Shown piece by piece: positions 1-11,461 of a DNA stretch of 64,000 bases. Under the pieces are notes generated by a model. It was not told where the DNA came from and made no database searches. It was given only the letters and a program-made list of their open reading frames with translations. Position numbers and translations under genes: made by a program. Origin of the DNA: Lyophyllum atratum (taxonomy: Eukaryota; Basidiomycota; Agaricomycetes; Agaricales; Lyophyllaceae); NCBI GenBank assembly GCA_014905825.1, contig JACGCN010000014.1:310001-374000 (forward strand), in the 5' to 3' direction. Within the stretch, counting starts at the first letter, position 1; every line of letters begins with the position of its first letter.

Positions 1-1216
1 GTGGGTCCGCCTGCGCGGTATATTCCTCCACCAGTGCGGTCTCCCTTGCTGGCAGCGGCTCCAGCGGCGGTGGCGGCGAGAGCAGACATCTCATTGCTAT
101 GGGCGGTGGCGTTGGGATCTGGGAGCTCCCCGACGGGGTCGCCGGGTTTGATTCCGAGAGGCGTGATTTCTTCGATGATTTTTTCCTCATAGTAGTCGTC
201 GGTAACCCATTTGCCGTCTGTTACATTCCATGGTTGTAAATTGATGGATGTTACGGATATCGGAGAGCGGGGAACGCACCGAAGACCATTTTACTCCCAT
301 GCAGTTTAAAGGCACTCCGTGCAGTTATAAGAGTGACGCTGCGCGTGCGCAGATGGGAGCCGAGTTTACCCTCGGCGATCAGGTGGTCCTTTTCAGGTTG
401 GGTAGCATTCAATTTGAACGCGAGTGGGTTTCGTCGGAAGTAGTACAGCGAGTCGCGGAACCCAGAAGTCCGAGCTGCATCGATCGCTAGCATGTATTGA
501 CGCGTAGGATGCCTGTTAGGTAGCACGAATGTCGATGCTTTGAATCTGCGGCCTATATAAAGAAGAAAAGTCAATGGACGACGCGAGCGGACAGAAAGAC
601 AAGACGCACCACCCAGAAGAACGCCAGAGGGGTCAATTTTCTCGTTGCCCTTTGGATCCTCGTCGGTGATAAACTCGTCGCCGTCGATGATATACACTTT
701 GCCTTGAATCTTGCGAAAGGGCTTGCCGCCTCCCAACGGCTCCTCCTTTTCCTTCGCAGGTTCCTCTGCTTCTCCTTCACCCTCCGCGTCACCAGCTTCA
801 GAGTCAGCTGCCCCCGCCCCTTCACCCTCTGGTTCGCCCTCAGTACCAGCCTCGCCCTCCTCATCGCCTCTCTTCGGCAACCGTATCGTCAGTGCCCCTC
901 TGCCCCTTCCCCTTCCCCGTCCTCTACCTCTGCCTCGCAACCTCGGCGTACTTGTTCCGCTACCGGTCCCGCGCCCGCGCCCTCGTGGTCGACCCCTCGG
1001 CCGGGGTGTTCCAATTCTGCTGTTCCCGCCTTCGTCATCCCCCGTTTGCCCGTCCATAGGGCTATCTATCTCCATGCCATCGTCGTACCCGTCGTCGTCT
1101 GCTTCCGGAGTCGGAGCAGCCGCTATAAGACGGGAAGAAGTGCCTGCAGGAATTGTAACAGTGGGTACTGGGCGTGGTGCTGCCCGTGGTTTGATTATGA
1201 TTCTCGGAACCTCCAT
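1..1216 (-). CDS. RSC7/NPL6-SWP82 family chromatin-remodelling subunit, 3' truncated
   Basis: Probable subunit of a SWI/SNF or RSC nucleosome-remodelling complex, acting in the nucleus. Predicted exons are 610..1216, 280..552 and <1..217, with introns 553..609 and 218..279, both clean GT-AG. After the ATG at 1216 come a proline- and acid-rich region, an RGR-rich AT-hook-like tract (about nt 895-1010) and an E/A-rich stretch. The conserved CRC-subunit core follows: IDGDEFITDEDPKG, then LPNRHPTRQYMLAIDAARTS, YYFRRNP and LGSHLRTRSVT. Across the second intron KMVF joins DGKWVTDDYYEEK, as the family expects. The C-terminus runs off the window. The family call is strong; RSC7 and SWP82 orthologues cannot be told apart here. 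Confidence 0.85.
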
Positions 1217-1777
1217 CGGCCAGACTGTCTGGGGTTCTTAGTCGAACTGGGTGTACTACGCGCCGTCTTCCTCAGCGCGGATTGTTTTAGCAAGGAGATA
1301 CCTCGAGAGAGAGGTGTGTCGGAAGATGTTGAGTCAAATGGGGATGATGAGCGCGTCTGCCAAGAAATGTTCGAGTTCCGCCGATCATTGACATCCCGCC
1401 GTCCCGGGCCCTATCCCACCTGTGACCCCGTCACCATTCGATCTCATAATAATATGCGTTCAACATGGTTATGAATGTCACTGCATAGGCCTTCTCGCAG
1501 TTCCGAGTAGTCGCAGTTTCGAGTTTTTTTTTTTCACTTTGCGAAGTACATATTTGCGCCACTCGTGCAGATGCGCCTTTCGAAAATCCGAGTATCCTCG
1601 TCCTTTGGATGAAACGAGCACCTCTGCATCGCCATATCACGAAGGAACTTGCACCGTAGCCTACCGGGCCTCGGTAGAGTCTGGCTTCGACTCCATTTCA
1701 CCTGTCATCGTCTGGAATACCATTGGCCATGTGGTAGCGAAAACATAGGCAGAAGTAGTTGCTACCGACTATGCATG
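1217..1777. other. Intergenic region between two minus-strand genes
   Basis: It holds the promoter and 5' UTR of the RSC7-like gene and the 3' flank of the membrane-protein gene. A pyrimidine-rich stretch with a T9 run lies near 1525-1535. I see no conserved coding segment. Confidence 0.5.
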
Positions 1778-3297
1778 TCACACTTTGAGAATCAGGGGAT
1801 CACCGTCTGTCTGAGTGTCCCTTTCTACAAACACAGGCCTCTCTCTCCGCTCTCCTGGCGAAGGACTCCTACTTGGAGTTCCACTCCCATTCTTCCTCTT
1901 CAATACCCTCCTCCTCCGTCTCCTCACCAACTTGCCCTGCTCATGCACATACAGCGCAACCGCCACCAGCGCACTAAAGAGCGCCAGCGTCTGGCCGTAC
2001 GTCCACTTGTTCTCCGCTTCCGGCTCAACATTATCCTTGTTGATTCTGATAATGAGCTCCGTAGAGACGATGGCGTAGATGAGTGGGGCGCTGAAGAGGA
2101 CGCCCAGGGGAAATGAGAATAGTTGGGAGTAGCTGGGGCCGACGAGGAGAGCGGTCGTGCGGGAGTGTAAGCTGTGGCGGAAGGAGCGCTGGCTCTGTGC
2201 GATGAAGGTAAGGGGTCCACTTAGAGGAGCGAAGATCTTCTGGATGAAGTGAGCGCGAATGAGCGGCCGGATGATGAAGGCGATGATGGGGTATATAAAC
2301 ACTTGGTATAATATGATGAAAATGAAAACCGCGACGCAAAGCACAGGGATAAGCACGCAAAGTACGATGATCAGACCTAAAAATGCGAAGACGATGATGG
2401 CGCCGAGAAAATAGAGCCCAATGACGGGAATAGCGCTGATCGCGTAAAACACGAGCGACGATATCCGCAAAGCATTATTCGACACGTCGATAGCGCCGAA
2501 GAGCCAGAAATAGGTCAAAGGGCGGCAATTTTGCTCTGGGTTTTTCAAGTCTATTGAATACCCGAGAAAGGGTGTTAAATCTGACCAAAAGTACAACCCC
2601 AGGCCCGACATCGTGAGTGCATGGATCATACACGGGATCGACGAGACCAATGAATCCCTTGTCACCAGGAAATGGCTGGCCCAGCCTTCTCTGTCCGAGG
2701 GCCGGAATCCGCCGCGAACGATGAGGAGAAGAAACCCAGCCCAGTTATTGATCTGGCTAATGTTTAGTATGATGAGCGCGTGGTATGGAGTGAGGCCGTT
2801 GTCGGACTTGGCCTCGAGGATGGCACTGAGGATGACAGCGAAGCCGACCATGAAGAGCGTACGTTCCAGGCCTTTGATCATGTTGATGTACTCCTCATTT
2901 GCATGTACGAAGGCTTGGAAGGCTTTCCCGTCCTCCATGTCTGGGTCTAGGTTTTTCGTTGCTACACTCGCCGGAGTGATTGACAATGGCTGGGAGGTTG
3001 GCCTTGATATTATAGTGGCATCCGCGACGTCTATGTTAGGAGCATCTAATGTAGTGGTCGAACCTGGGTCTGCTACACCAGGAGTTGCAGGAGCCAATTC
3101 TATGTCATCCTCACGGGGCACGTCATTGTATACACGCGTGTGAAGCATGTATATGAGGTTGAGGCCTGCGAGACACGCCTGGATGTATACAGACGCCCTC
3201 ACGCCAATCCCTAGCCTACATTAGCCATCGATCTCTGGTTTCGATACAGTATCTCGACAACATACCAGCTATGTCCGAATTTCCTGGGATTTGGCAT
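1778..3297 (-). CDS. Multipass membrane protein of unknown function
   Basis: I do not recognise a named family. The main exon (1778..3215) encodes about 480 residues with roughly eight to ten hydrophobic segments, including a very hydrophobic run centred near nt 2330-2450 that could span twice. A polar N-terminal linker precedes them. The C-terminal tail is cytosol-like, with an RRRRRR cluster and a Ser/Pro-rich end. The exon opens at a GTG with no ATG, so translation must begin upstream: an intron 3216..3275 joins a short exon with ATG at 3297 and reads MPNPRKFGHSWLGIGVRASV. The same frame extends further upstream through a Cys-rich CSHCLFCSDAHVDHKQN stretch, so the true start may be still higher. 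Good coding evidence; function unknown. Confidence 0.65.
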
Positions 3298-3909
3298 ATT
3301 CTGCTTGTGGTCGACATGGGCGTCGGAGCAGAACAAGCAGTGAGAACAGGCACTACCCTAAAGCAGCGCGTGCTGCGAAACAGGAGCGCTCAGACTGCTT
3401 TAAGCTTGCACTACTGGCGATCCAGTGACCAAGGAGCTGCAGGTGTTGATTCTAAGGTTGTTCCAAGGCCAACATGAGGAAGAGAAGGCGTTCGCCGAGC
3501 TTGAGCCATGAACGTCGGCTGCAGAGCTCATGACCTCACATAAACATACTATCAGTGCAACACTCCACTCCGAGGCGGCAAGTGCTCGAGGATGGGCATC
3601 GGCGATATCTATCATGTCATAGCGCATGACGACAATCTTATAGTGATCGAACATTGGAGAAAGCTTTCGATTTCGATTTTAATACATTTCATTATTAACC
3701 CAACGACAACTACAACCAAGTTTGACGGTGCTGAAGTCGATGCACCTCATCGAGTAAACGAGGAGGCGTAGAGTGGTGGCGATGCGACGAGTCGCGGAAT
3801 GACGCGCGAACGGGCTTACAACGGCGGAGAGCGCTCGCAATTGGCCGTCAACAGGTTGCTTGAGGGTTGACATTGCCGAGATTGCCCAAGCCAACACACA
3901 GTTGGGTGA
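3298..3909. other. Intergenic region
   Basis: It contains the possible upstream exon(s) of the membrane-protein gene (about 3298-3355) and the 3' flank of RPL41. No other supported gene was seen. Confidence 0.4.
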
Positions 3910-4048
3910 TTACTCTGCGGAACGAGGGTGAGTCGAGGTGATACATGTGAGACACGAGAGAGACAAGACACGTACTGGAACGGGCTCTCATCTTTCTGCG
4001 TTTGCGCCTGAGCCTGCGGGATCTCTTTTTCTTCCACTTTTCTCTCAT
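3910..4048 (-). CDS. RPL41: 60S ribosomal protein L41 (eL41), 25 residues
   Basis: This tiny basic peptide of the large ribosomal subunit is easily missed. Exon 1 (3976..4048) encodes MREKWKKKRSRR, then LRRKRRKMRARS plus one base. After a 61-nt GT-AG intron (3915..3975) the last exon (3910..3914) gives AAG TAA, completing the terminal RARSK and stop typical of eL41. The length of 25 residues matches the family exactly. Just upstream of the ATG is a likely 5' UTR intron (about 4050..4105) with donor GTACG, a perfect TACTAAT branch site and acceptor CTCTCAG. The gene is divergent from the RRN9-like gene starting at 4260. Confidence 0.93.
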
Positions 4049-4259
4049 TCTGAGAGCATTGCGATTAGTATCGATGAACAAACGAATAGACTGAAGACAG
4101 CGTACGTGTGGAGTTAATGGAGGAACTGAGGAGCGTGGAGCGTGGATCGTCATCTGGTATCCGAGGTACTGTATAGTTCTTGGTCAGCCAATTCCCACCT
4201 CTCTAACTTGCCACAATTACCTCCATTCTGACCTTCGCGTTCTGCTTCTGAAATCCGCA
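4049..4259. promoter_or_regulatory. Short bidirectional promoter, RPL41 / RRN9-like gene
   Basis: The two start codons are 211 bp apart and face away from each other. Part of the interval is the predicted RPL41 5' UTR intron, which leaves about 150 bp for both promoters. I did not identify specific factor sites; the shared regulation is inferred from geometry. Confidence 0.45.
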
Positions 4260-5389
4260 ATGAGCAAGCGTAAACTCGTCCCTGCAGCTTTACATTCTGA
4301 ACTCACTGAATATTCCTCGCTCCTTCGCGCACTGCGCACGAGTAATACTCTCGATGTTGCATCTCATATGGCTAGGCCGGGCCCAAGTCATATAGATCCA
4401 CAGGAGCTGAACTCTGACGATGACGTCGAAGATGATGAGCTCAAGGAGGCTGAGAACATGGAAGAAGATTATGATACAGAAACCGTGACCAACCTCGATC
4501 TCCCACCAAGCAGTGTCTATGACTCGTGCGATATCTCTCCCTCGCAGACTGCTGGTCCCAGTTCCCCAACCGATACTGTGACGCGTCCAAGCAGCCAAAA
4601 GCGCAAAAGGAATTCATCATCTCCGCCTCCACAGCGTAGAAGGGATGCTTGGACGCGCTGGCCGCTTCTCGTTGATGATGTGTATGTACCGGAATGGAGC
4701 CTGGAGGACGAGGTGGGTCTTCTCGTAACCCATGCGACCAAACTGCATCCACGACCCCGTCTACCCACTGTTGAATCTGAGGACCTCAACGAGTCCGAGC
4801 ACGATCTAGACGATTGGGACATTGATTCTGACCCCTCTTTCGTCCGCAACTTGACGAACGCCGTCTCGAACCATCTCTCCACTATCCTAGCTCTGCTTGT
4901 GACACATACACCCAATCGGTCACAAGGAATGCAGAATCGCGTCGAGCCCATGGATTGGCGTGCTGTCCTAGATGTCTTAAGTTCATGTGGTGATCCCAGT
5001 ATCGCTGACCCAAAGTGTGTATCGTTTAAGCCATGTACTATATCGTTTTGTAATGATCCCCCTCCATAGGATAATAGATTCCGTCAAATCTCGCATGGAA
5101 GCGTCATACGGTTCACCTATCAACAAGGACAAATCCGCCTCCGATGTTTTAGGTATGCTTATCACTACTTCCGTCGTATGCGAAGTGCTGACTCATGTCA
5201 GCGGCACAACGAATACAAACTAGCCTCGATGCGAGAGAAAGACTCAAAGCTCGAATCTCCAAGCCAATGGAGGATATTCTGAGGTTTCCGTCTCCTCCGC
5301 CAGATATGATCTCGACCCTCAAGAAGCGTAGAAATTCCTCAAGGAGGGTTAAAAAGCCAGTACCGATAGCGCCCAAGACTTCTGCTTAA
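4260..5389 (+). CDS. Nuclear-type acidic protein, possible RRN9-domain Pol I initiation factor
   Basis: Predicted exons 4260..5014, 5070..5152 and 5202..5389 give 341 residues with all frames consistent. The N-terminus has a compact segment (LHSELTEYSSLLRALRT), then an acidic tract, a basic KRKR signal near residue 120, and the segment WPLLVDDVYVPEWSLEDEV near residues 135-155. The last resembles what I recall of the fungal RRN9 domain of RNA polymerase I upstream activating factor, a tentative assignment made from memory. The C-terminus is basic (KKRRNSSRRVKK). Divergence from a ribosomal protein gene fits a ribosome-biogenesis role but does not prove it. It could otherwise be an unrelated nuclear protein. 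Confidence 0.65.
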
Positions 5390-6257
5390 TATGTCGGGAA
5401 TGATGGTTGAAGAAGAAAGGTCGTAGATCGCCCTTTCGACCCCCGATTCGCCTTCGCGCTGTTCATCTCCCATCCTCTGCCACTCAACTGCCTCAATCCT
5501 AGATCCGTCATTTGCTTTGTGCTCTTGGTTGCAGGATCGGCGGGGATAGATCCGCGTACAAATTAATCGCAGCGCGAAGTACCAGCACTTTGCCTTCCAC
5601 CCGCCCATATGGACTCAGGATTAATTTTCTTGGAGAGGAGATGACCCATTCAATCAGATCTTATCTACCAACCCCCTACTACCTTACCTTCTATCGCCGG
5701 GTGGGGCTCGATGCTTGCTTAGCACTCGAGATTTGTCGGTTTCTGATGAGCATCGTAACACCAATGTGCATCTGAGCAAGATTTCTACCTCCGAACCCTG
5801 AAGACACGTCCGTCACTAGTAACATGAAGAATGTTCCATCGACAGACAGCTTCCAGTCCTCATGCTGAACGCTCGCATCGAACAACTCAAACCTAGGAGC
5901 GCCAAGTCATCCAATCCCATCCCACACCACCGATTCTTCTGATCCTTGCTTCGCCGCTAGCAAACAGTTGAAATCTGGCTTACAAGGCATCTCGAGGCAC
6001 GTGGCCATATAGCTACCCCGGGTTTTCGTACCACACAGAGGTATAGATTGGTATCATTGCTCGCGCACTCGTCGTCAACCCGGTCAACTTAACTGGATGA
6101 TACATATGTCATGGAGCTATGATTCCAAAGATCCATATCTTTACGTAGCGTTTGTTCGCCCTCTAAAAAGCCTTTCGAAGCATGTCGATCGCCAACGACT
6201 CATTATCTCCTCTCTTAAGAGCTACAACTTCCTATTCTTTTCCCGTCAAACCATACG
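5390..6257. other. Intergenic region
   Basis: 3' flank of the RRN9-like gene and promoter of the farnesyl diphosphate synthase gene. Short open frames here show no recognisable family or good splice context. Confidence 0.45.
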
Positions 6258-7688
6258 ATGACATCGGCAAAGGCGGCGCGAAGGGCGAAGTTTGAAGCTG
6301 TGTTCGATCTCATCCGTGACGAGCTGGTCGAGCACTGCGCAAGGGAGGGTCTCCCCGCCGAGGCCGTCGAATGGTACCGTAAGGTCACTATTCTCGTTCT
6401 CGTCTTTATCCAGGACGACGATTAATGTTCTCCCGGACACCATAGAATCTCGAACACAACGTCCAAGGAGGGAAACTAAACCGCGGCATGTCCGTCGTCG
6501 ACACCGTCGAGATCCTCCAAGGACGGCCTCTTACTCAGGAAGAATACGTCAAGGCAGCAATCCTCGGGTGGTCTGTCGAGCTGGTGTGCTTTTAAATCCA
6601 GGTGTAACACCTACAAAATATTGATAATGTCACGGGATTAGCTTCAAGCCTACTTCCTGGTCGCAGACGATCTCATGGACGGCTCCATTACGCGCCGTAG
6701 CCAACCCTGTTGGTACCGCGCACCCAACCCGACCTACCAGTCGACCTTGGCACCCGGAGTGTACCCGCCCGTTGGACTGGTTGCTGTAAACGATGCGCCT
6801 ATGCTCAAGTCTGCGATCTTCCAACTGTTGAAGGCACACTTCCGCCGCGAGTCATATTATATGGATGTCCTGGAGCTGTTCCATGAAATGTGCTATAAGA
6901 CCGAAATGGGTCAGTTGACGGACATGGTCACCGCTCCACCTGAGGTCATAGACCTAGCGCGCTTCTCGCTAGAACGGTAGGCGGCATTCGTCTTCTATTT
7001 CAAGTATACATCTAACGAGGAACCATGACACCCCAGATACAGCGTCATCGTCCGTTTCAAGACCGCCTACTATTCCTTCCACCTCCCCGTAGCACTGGCG
7101 ATGTACATGTGCCATATTCCCGAGACCTACACTGTGCGCCTGCCTGACTCCCTCAAAGGCGCCACCACGACGCTGCATCCCTACGACCTGACGCTCTCCA
7201 TCCTCATCCCCCTCGGAGAGTATTTCCAGATCCAGGACGACTTTCTCGACTTCTCCGCACCGCCGGAGGTGCTGGGCAAGGTCGGCACTGACATCGTCGA
7301 TAATAAATGCTCGTGGTGCATCAACACGGCTATGGCACTCTGCACACCAGAACAGCGGCGCGTGCTCGACCGCAATTATGGACGGAAGGGTGATGTCGAG
7401 GCGGGCGCGGAGGGTGGTGAGCAGGACGTGAAGGTGGAGGGACGGGAGCATGCGGCGGGCGGTCTATGTGAGGCACGTGTGAAGGAGGTGTACGAGGCGG
7501 TAGGCTTGAGGAAGGCCTATGCTGAGTACGAGGAGCGCATTTATGCGCATTTGAACAAGCTGATCGATTGCATTCCTGAGGAGGGTGTTATTGTTGACGA
7601 AAAGGGGCAGGTGGTGACGGAACACCGGGGTCTAAAAAGACAGGTATTCAGGAGTTTCTTGGAGAAGATTCACGGGAGGGGAAAGTGA
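6258..7688 (+). CDS. ERG20: Farnesyl diphosphate synthase
   Basis: Condenses DMAPP and GPP with IPP to make FPP for sterols, prenylation and sesquiterpenes; expected in the cytosol. Exons 6258..6383, 6446..6583, 6642..6976 and 7037..7688 give about 416 residues. Visible motifs are [13 protein letters not shown], the first aspartate-rich motif DDLMD followed by [11 protein letters not shown], the [11 protein letters not shown] helix, the second motif QDDFLD, and [12 protein letters not shown]. The C-terminus HGRGK is the usual short basic tail. The first intron uses an uncommon GTCACT donor. A 27-codon Gly/Glu-rich insertion (7389..7469) sits between NYGRK and EARVKEVYE, where relatives are short. 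Both catalytic motifs are intact, so activity is likely. It could be a second paralogue rather than the main ERG20. Confidence 0.9.
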
Positions 7689-8067
7689 TGTGTATTGATG
7701 TATTCTAGTTCTCCATCCGCTATTTCATTGTCAAATATTGCAACATCGTACAGGAAGTTCAGTATTGATGGAGGGCGCTCAGAGGCCTTGAGGCAATACT
7801 AAGGTGCGGCTCACATCGCAGATTGTAGTCCCTTGTTCGTTCTATGTAGACAAATTTTGAGTCAAGACGATAGGCGATAGTAAGCTGTGAGACTATCAAG
7901 GCATTGATCATGATCAACTCGGCCCAGGGCCGCCCATGCACAAGCAGTGAAGCGGAGGACCACGCGACGCGTTTTAATCACGGTCACGTGGTGACAGTTG
8001 GTATTTACCGGCGGCGGTTGCTCTTAATTGTCACCTCCCTCAGCTCACCCGACTCCTTCCTCCGACT
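7689..8067. other. Intergenic region
   Basis: Separates the co-oriented FPP synthase and kinase genes. It holds a terminator region and promoter; no coding signal seen. Confidence 0.5.
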
Positions 8068-11004
8068 ATGTCGTCCTCGTTTCTTGACCAGTACGACCTA
8101 CTCGACGTTATTGGCAACGGCTCCTTTGGAATAATCCGTAAAGTTAGGCGGAAATCCGATGGCCTCGTGTGTTCTTTTCATGCCACTATTTATTTCGATT
8201 TTCAGCTCACAGGGCACGATTGCTCTTCTTTTCTCGTAGATTTTTGCACGTAAAGAGCTCAATTTTGAGCGTATGAATGACCGGGACAGGAAGCAGATCG
8301 TAGCAGAAGTGTACGTCCAACCTACCTGCACGTGTTTGCCGTAAAAGACTCAACCAAGTCGAACCGTAGGAACATCCTCAAGGATCTGGCCCATGACCAC
8401 ATTGTACGATATCACGACCGCTACGTTGACCGGGATGCAGGCATCCTCTATATCATGATGGAATACTGCGGTGGAGGTGACCTCTCGACCGTGATCAAAC
8501 AGTCTGCAAGGACAAATCGGCCTATATCCGAAGACAAGATTTGGAGTTACTTCTTGCAGATTCTCCTTGCACTTAATCACTGTCATCATCCGAACGGACA
8601 CGCGAGGAATAGCAGCGGCGGTGGCACTGGTATTGGCGGCTTTGAGAATGCCGGGAGTGCGAACCGGGCGCAAATATTGCATCGTGATTTAAAACCCGAT
8701 AACGGTATGTTTCCGTGCATTCTCCACGAATCTTGGCTCACCTCATTTGTGTAGTGTTTCTTGACACTGCTGATAAGGTGAAGCTGGGAGACTTCGGTCT
8801 ATCCCGGGCTTTGACCCAGACAACTTTCGCGAACACCTATGTCGGGGTGCGTTCATCGTCATCTCTTCTTCGTACACGCACTAAGCCGCGGCCATAGACA
8901 CCATATTACATGTCGCCTGAACTTATGCAAGAAAAGGCTTACGACACCAAATCAGACATTTGGTCCTTAGGCTGTGTAATTTACGAACTGTGTGCGCTGA
9001 AGCCTCCATTCCACGAAGCCAAGACCCACCAAGAGCTCAGCAACTGCATTCGGTGAGACCGCTTCTGTTCATTCAACCATTATTTCCGTTTAACCTCCTC
9101 GGCAAGGAATGGCCGGATACCTCCTCTCCCCAGAGGATATTCGCAGGGCCTCGCCAGCATAATAAAATCCATGCTGAACCTCAATGTAAGCCAGTATTTA
9201 TATTCCGGTCTTGTGTGGTTTTCTAATCTTGCAATTCATAGCCCGCCATGCGCCCGTCCGCCGCTCAGCTTCTTCAACACGAACGCCTCACCCTCACATC
9301 AAAAGTCCTCGAGGCTGAGAAAATGTAAACTCATGTTACGACTCCGTCGCACGTATGCTGACCCTCGCCCTTCAGTCTAGCTTCAGTGAAAAGCCACAGG
9401 GTAGACGCCGCCGCGAAGGAACGTGATTTAAATGTGCGGGAGTCGCTGCTCCGTGAGCGGGAGCAGCACATGATGGCTGCGGCTGGGCAGAAGGACGCCG
9501 AGATCGCGAATTTGCACCATATGGTGGCAGCGCTGCAGCAAGAGCAGGCCCAACAGCAGCACGATTACTACACGCAGCCTCAGGTGGAAGAGGCGATCAA
9601 AGATGCGGTGGGGCGCCGGGAAGAGGAGCTACGCGTTTTAGTGATGAAGCGGGAGAAGGAGGTTGCGGACGCGATGGCGAGGAGGGAGGAGGAGATCATG
9701 GAGGCTGTGAGGAGAAGGGAGGCAGAGGTGTGTGAGGCGTGGACTGCCAGGGAACTGGAGATCCGTAGGGAAATTGAGGAGAAGGTCAAGGAGCTGGATG
9801 AGCGAGTCGATTGGATCCAGGCGAAGGAGGAGGAACTGAAAGCTGAAGAAGTTCGTCTAGATACTGCGCGTGTGGAGCTGGAGGAGAAGATGGAAAAATG
9901 GGAAGAGAGCGTTGCGAAAGGTCGGTTTAATCGACTCGTTTTCATGATTCAATCTGAAACATACTGTGGGCAGGTCGGAAAGAGAAGACACCTCTGGAGG
10001 AAGTTAAGAATATTTTAGCCCCCCTTGCTCGTCTTGCTGAAGATACACCTTTACAACAACGACGAAAGCTGGATATTCCGACACCGAAGCCTCCTCTGAA
10101 AGCCCCCTTCCCATCACTCTCGACACCCGTTACTCGACCAGCCAAGTACGACGCGATGCCATCTGCCATGAAAGGCGTCGTTCTCACTACGACCGGCGAG
10201 GTACTTGCGACTCCAACTCCTGCAGAACTCGCCAACCTGTTCACCAACTCGCCAAAAGTCGGATTGAACTTCACGAAAATCTTTGACTTTGACGATGGCG
10301 AGGAGGAGGAGGAACATGCCACGCCCAAGTCCGCGCCTGCAGAACAAGAGCCTAGTCCGCCGCCTAGCCCCAGTTCGAGGAAGGAAAAGGAAAAGAATAA
10401 ATCGAAGGGCCGGGAACGCGAGCCATCGTCAGACGCTGGGTCGTCTTCTTCATCTTCGACAGGCGCTACTACCAGTAATACTTCCAATGCACCCCCGACA
10501 CGCCTGCGCAGACCCTCCATTCGCTCTCGACCACCGGTCAAACGAGCAACGACACTCCCACCGACTTCTACCTCGGATCCCACCGGCTTGTCATCCGCCA
10601 GTGCCTCCTCGTCCACTTCCCAGCTCGTGGCGAAGCCCCTTCCCCACCCGCACCTCAACAACACCGCCACACGCGTCACGATGCCCATAACAAACAGTCA
10701 TCCTCCGAAATATGACTTGGCCGACGAGGAAAACCTTCCTAGCCCATTCATAAAGCGCAGTCTAGAGCGTGCCGCGACTACGAGAGCCTCTTCTATGAAC
10801 GCGAAGCCGGCTAAGAAGCGGCCAAGCAGCGGGCAAACACTGCGCGCGGTGGCAGTTGTCAATGCGGCGGGCAAACGCGTGTCTGCGTCGCTGTCTTCGG
10901 ACGATGTGCTCTCGGAGTCGCCTGGCGCGCTTAATGCACGGCCGGCACTGACGAGTGCCCGAAAGGCTAGTGAGGAGGCGCGGAAGGCGCTTTCGAGGTC
11001 ATGA
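8068..11004 (+). CDS. NIMA-related Ser/Thr protein kinase (NEK/KIN3/FIN1 type)
   Basis: Mitotic or cytoskeletal kinase. Nine exons (8068..8166, 8240..8310, 8370..8704, 8755..8846, 8898..9052, 9107..9185, 9242..9324, 9376..9920, 9974..11004) join in frame to 829 residues. The kinase domain covers about residues 1-290: glycine loop [17 protein letters not shown] hinge, HRDLKPDN catalytic loop, [11 protein letters not shown] activation segment and DIWSLGC. A Gly/Ser/Asn-rich insertion of about 25 residues precedes HRD, as seen in fungal NIMA kinases. A long charged coiled coil follows (about 300-500), typical of NIMA dimerisation. The tail is disordered, Ser/Pro-rich and basic, with many possible phosphorylation sites. 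Exon 7 joins exon 8 at an acceptor 11 nt before the nearest competing AG; only this choice keeps the frame. Confidence 0.92.
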
Positions 11005-11461
11005 TCGTGGGTTTAGGATGGGGCTATATTACATGTTTCTTTATGTTTTCTTTCTCTTCTCCATTATGGGCTTGCTTGTTGTAGAGTACACTGGCATTAC
11101 GTTTATGAACCACGAGTTATTGTACCGAATTTGATGATCAGCAGCTTCTAAATCTACGTCGTGTCCTGTGCGTGGTCGGCCTCGCCGTCACCACGTTCCC
11201 TGTGTGCGGGGCTCTCGGAAAGCGGGGTTAGCATCTATCGATATCTATCTATTGTGATCCTGATCCTGAGGCTGCTGCGTGCGCCCGGCTTCCCGGCTCG
11301 TTGTTGCTACAAAATCTCAGGCAATCAATGAAATTGACAGTCTCACGTTGATCAGTGATACCTGTCGAGGTACCCAGAGCAGTGCCGCACCGGCAAGCTT
11401 CTTATACGCTTCTTATACTTATACTTCACCCACTGTCCTTACCAGTCTCTAGAACTCAGAC
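11005..11461. other. Intergenic region
   Basis: 3' flank of the kinase and promoter of the transporter. A run of TATCGATATCTATCTATTG lies near 11236. No coding signal seen. Confidence 0.45.

Noticed and set aside
704..1474. Long plus-strand frames opposite the RSC7-like gene
   Set aside because: Shadow frames caused by the GC- and repeat-rich coding strand; Pro/Ser/Arg composition only, with no splice logic.
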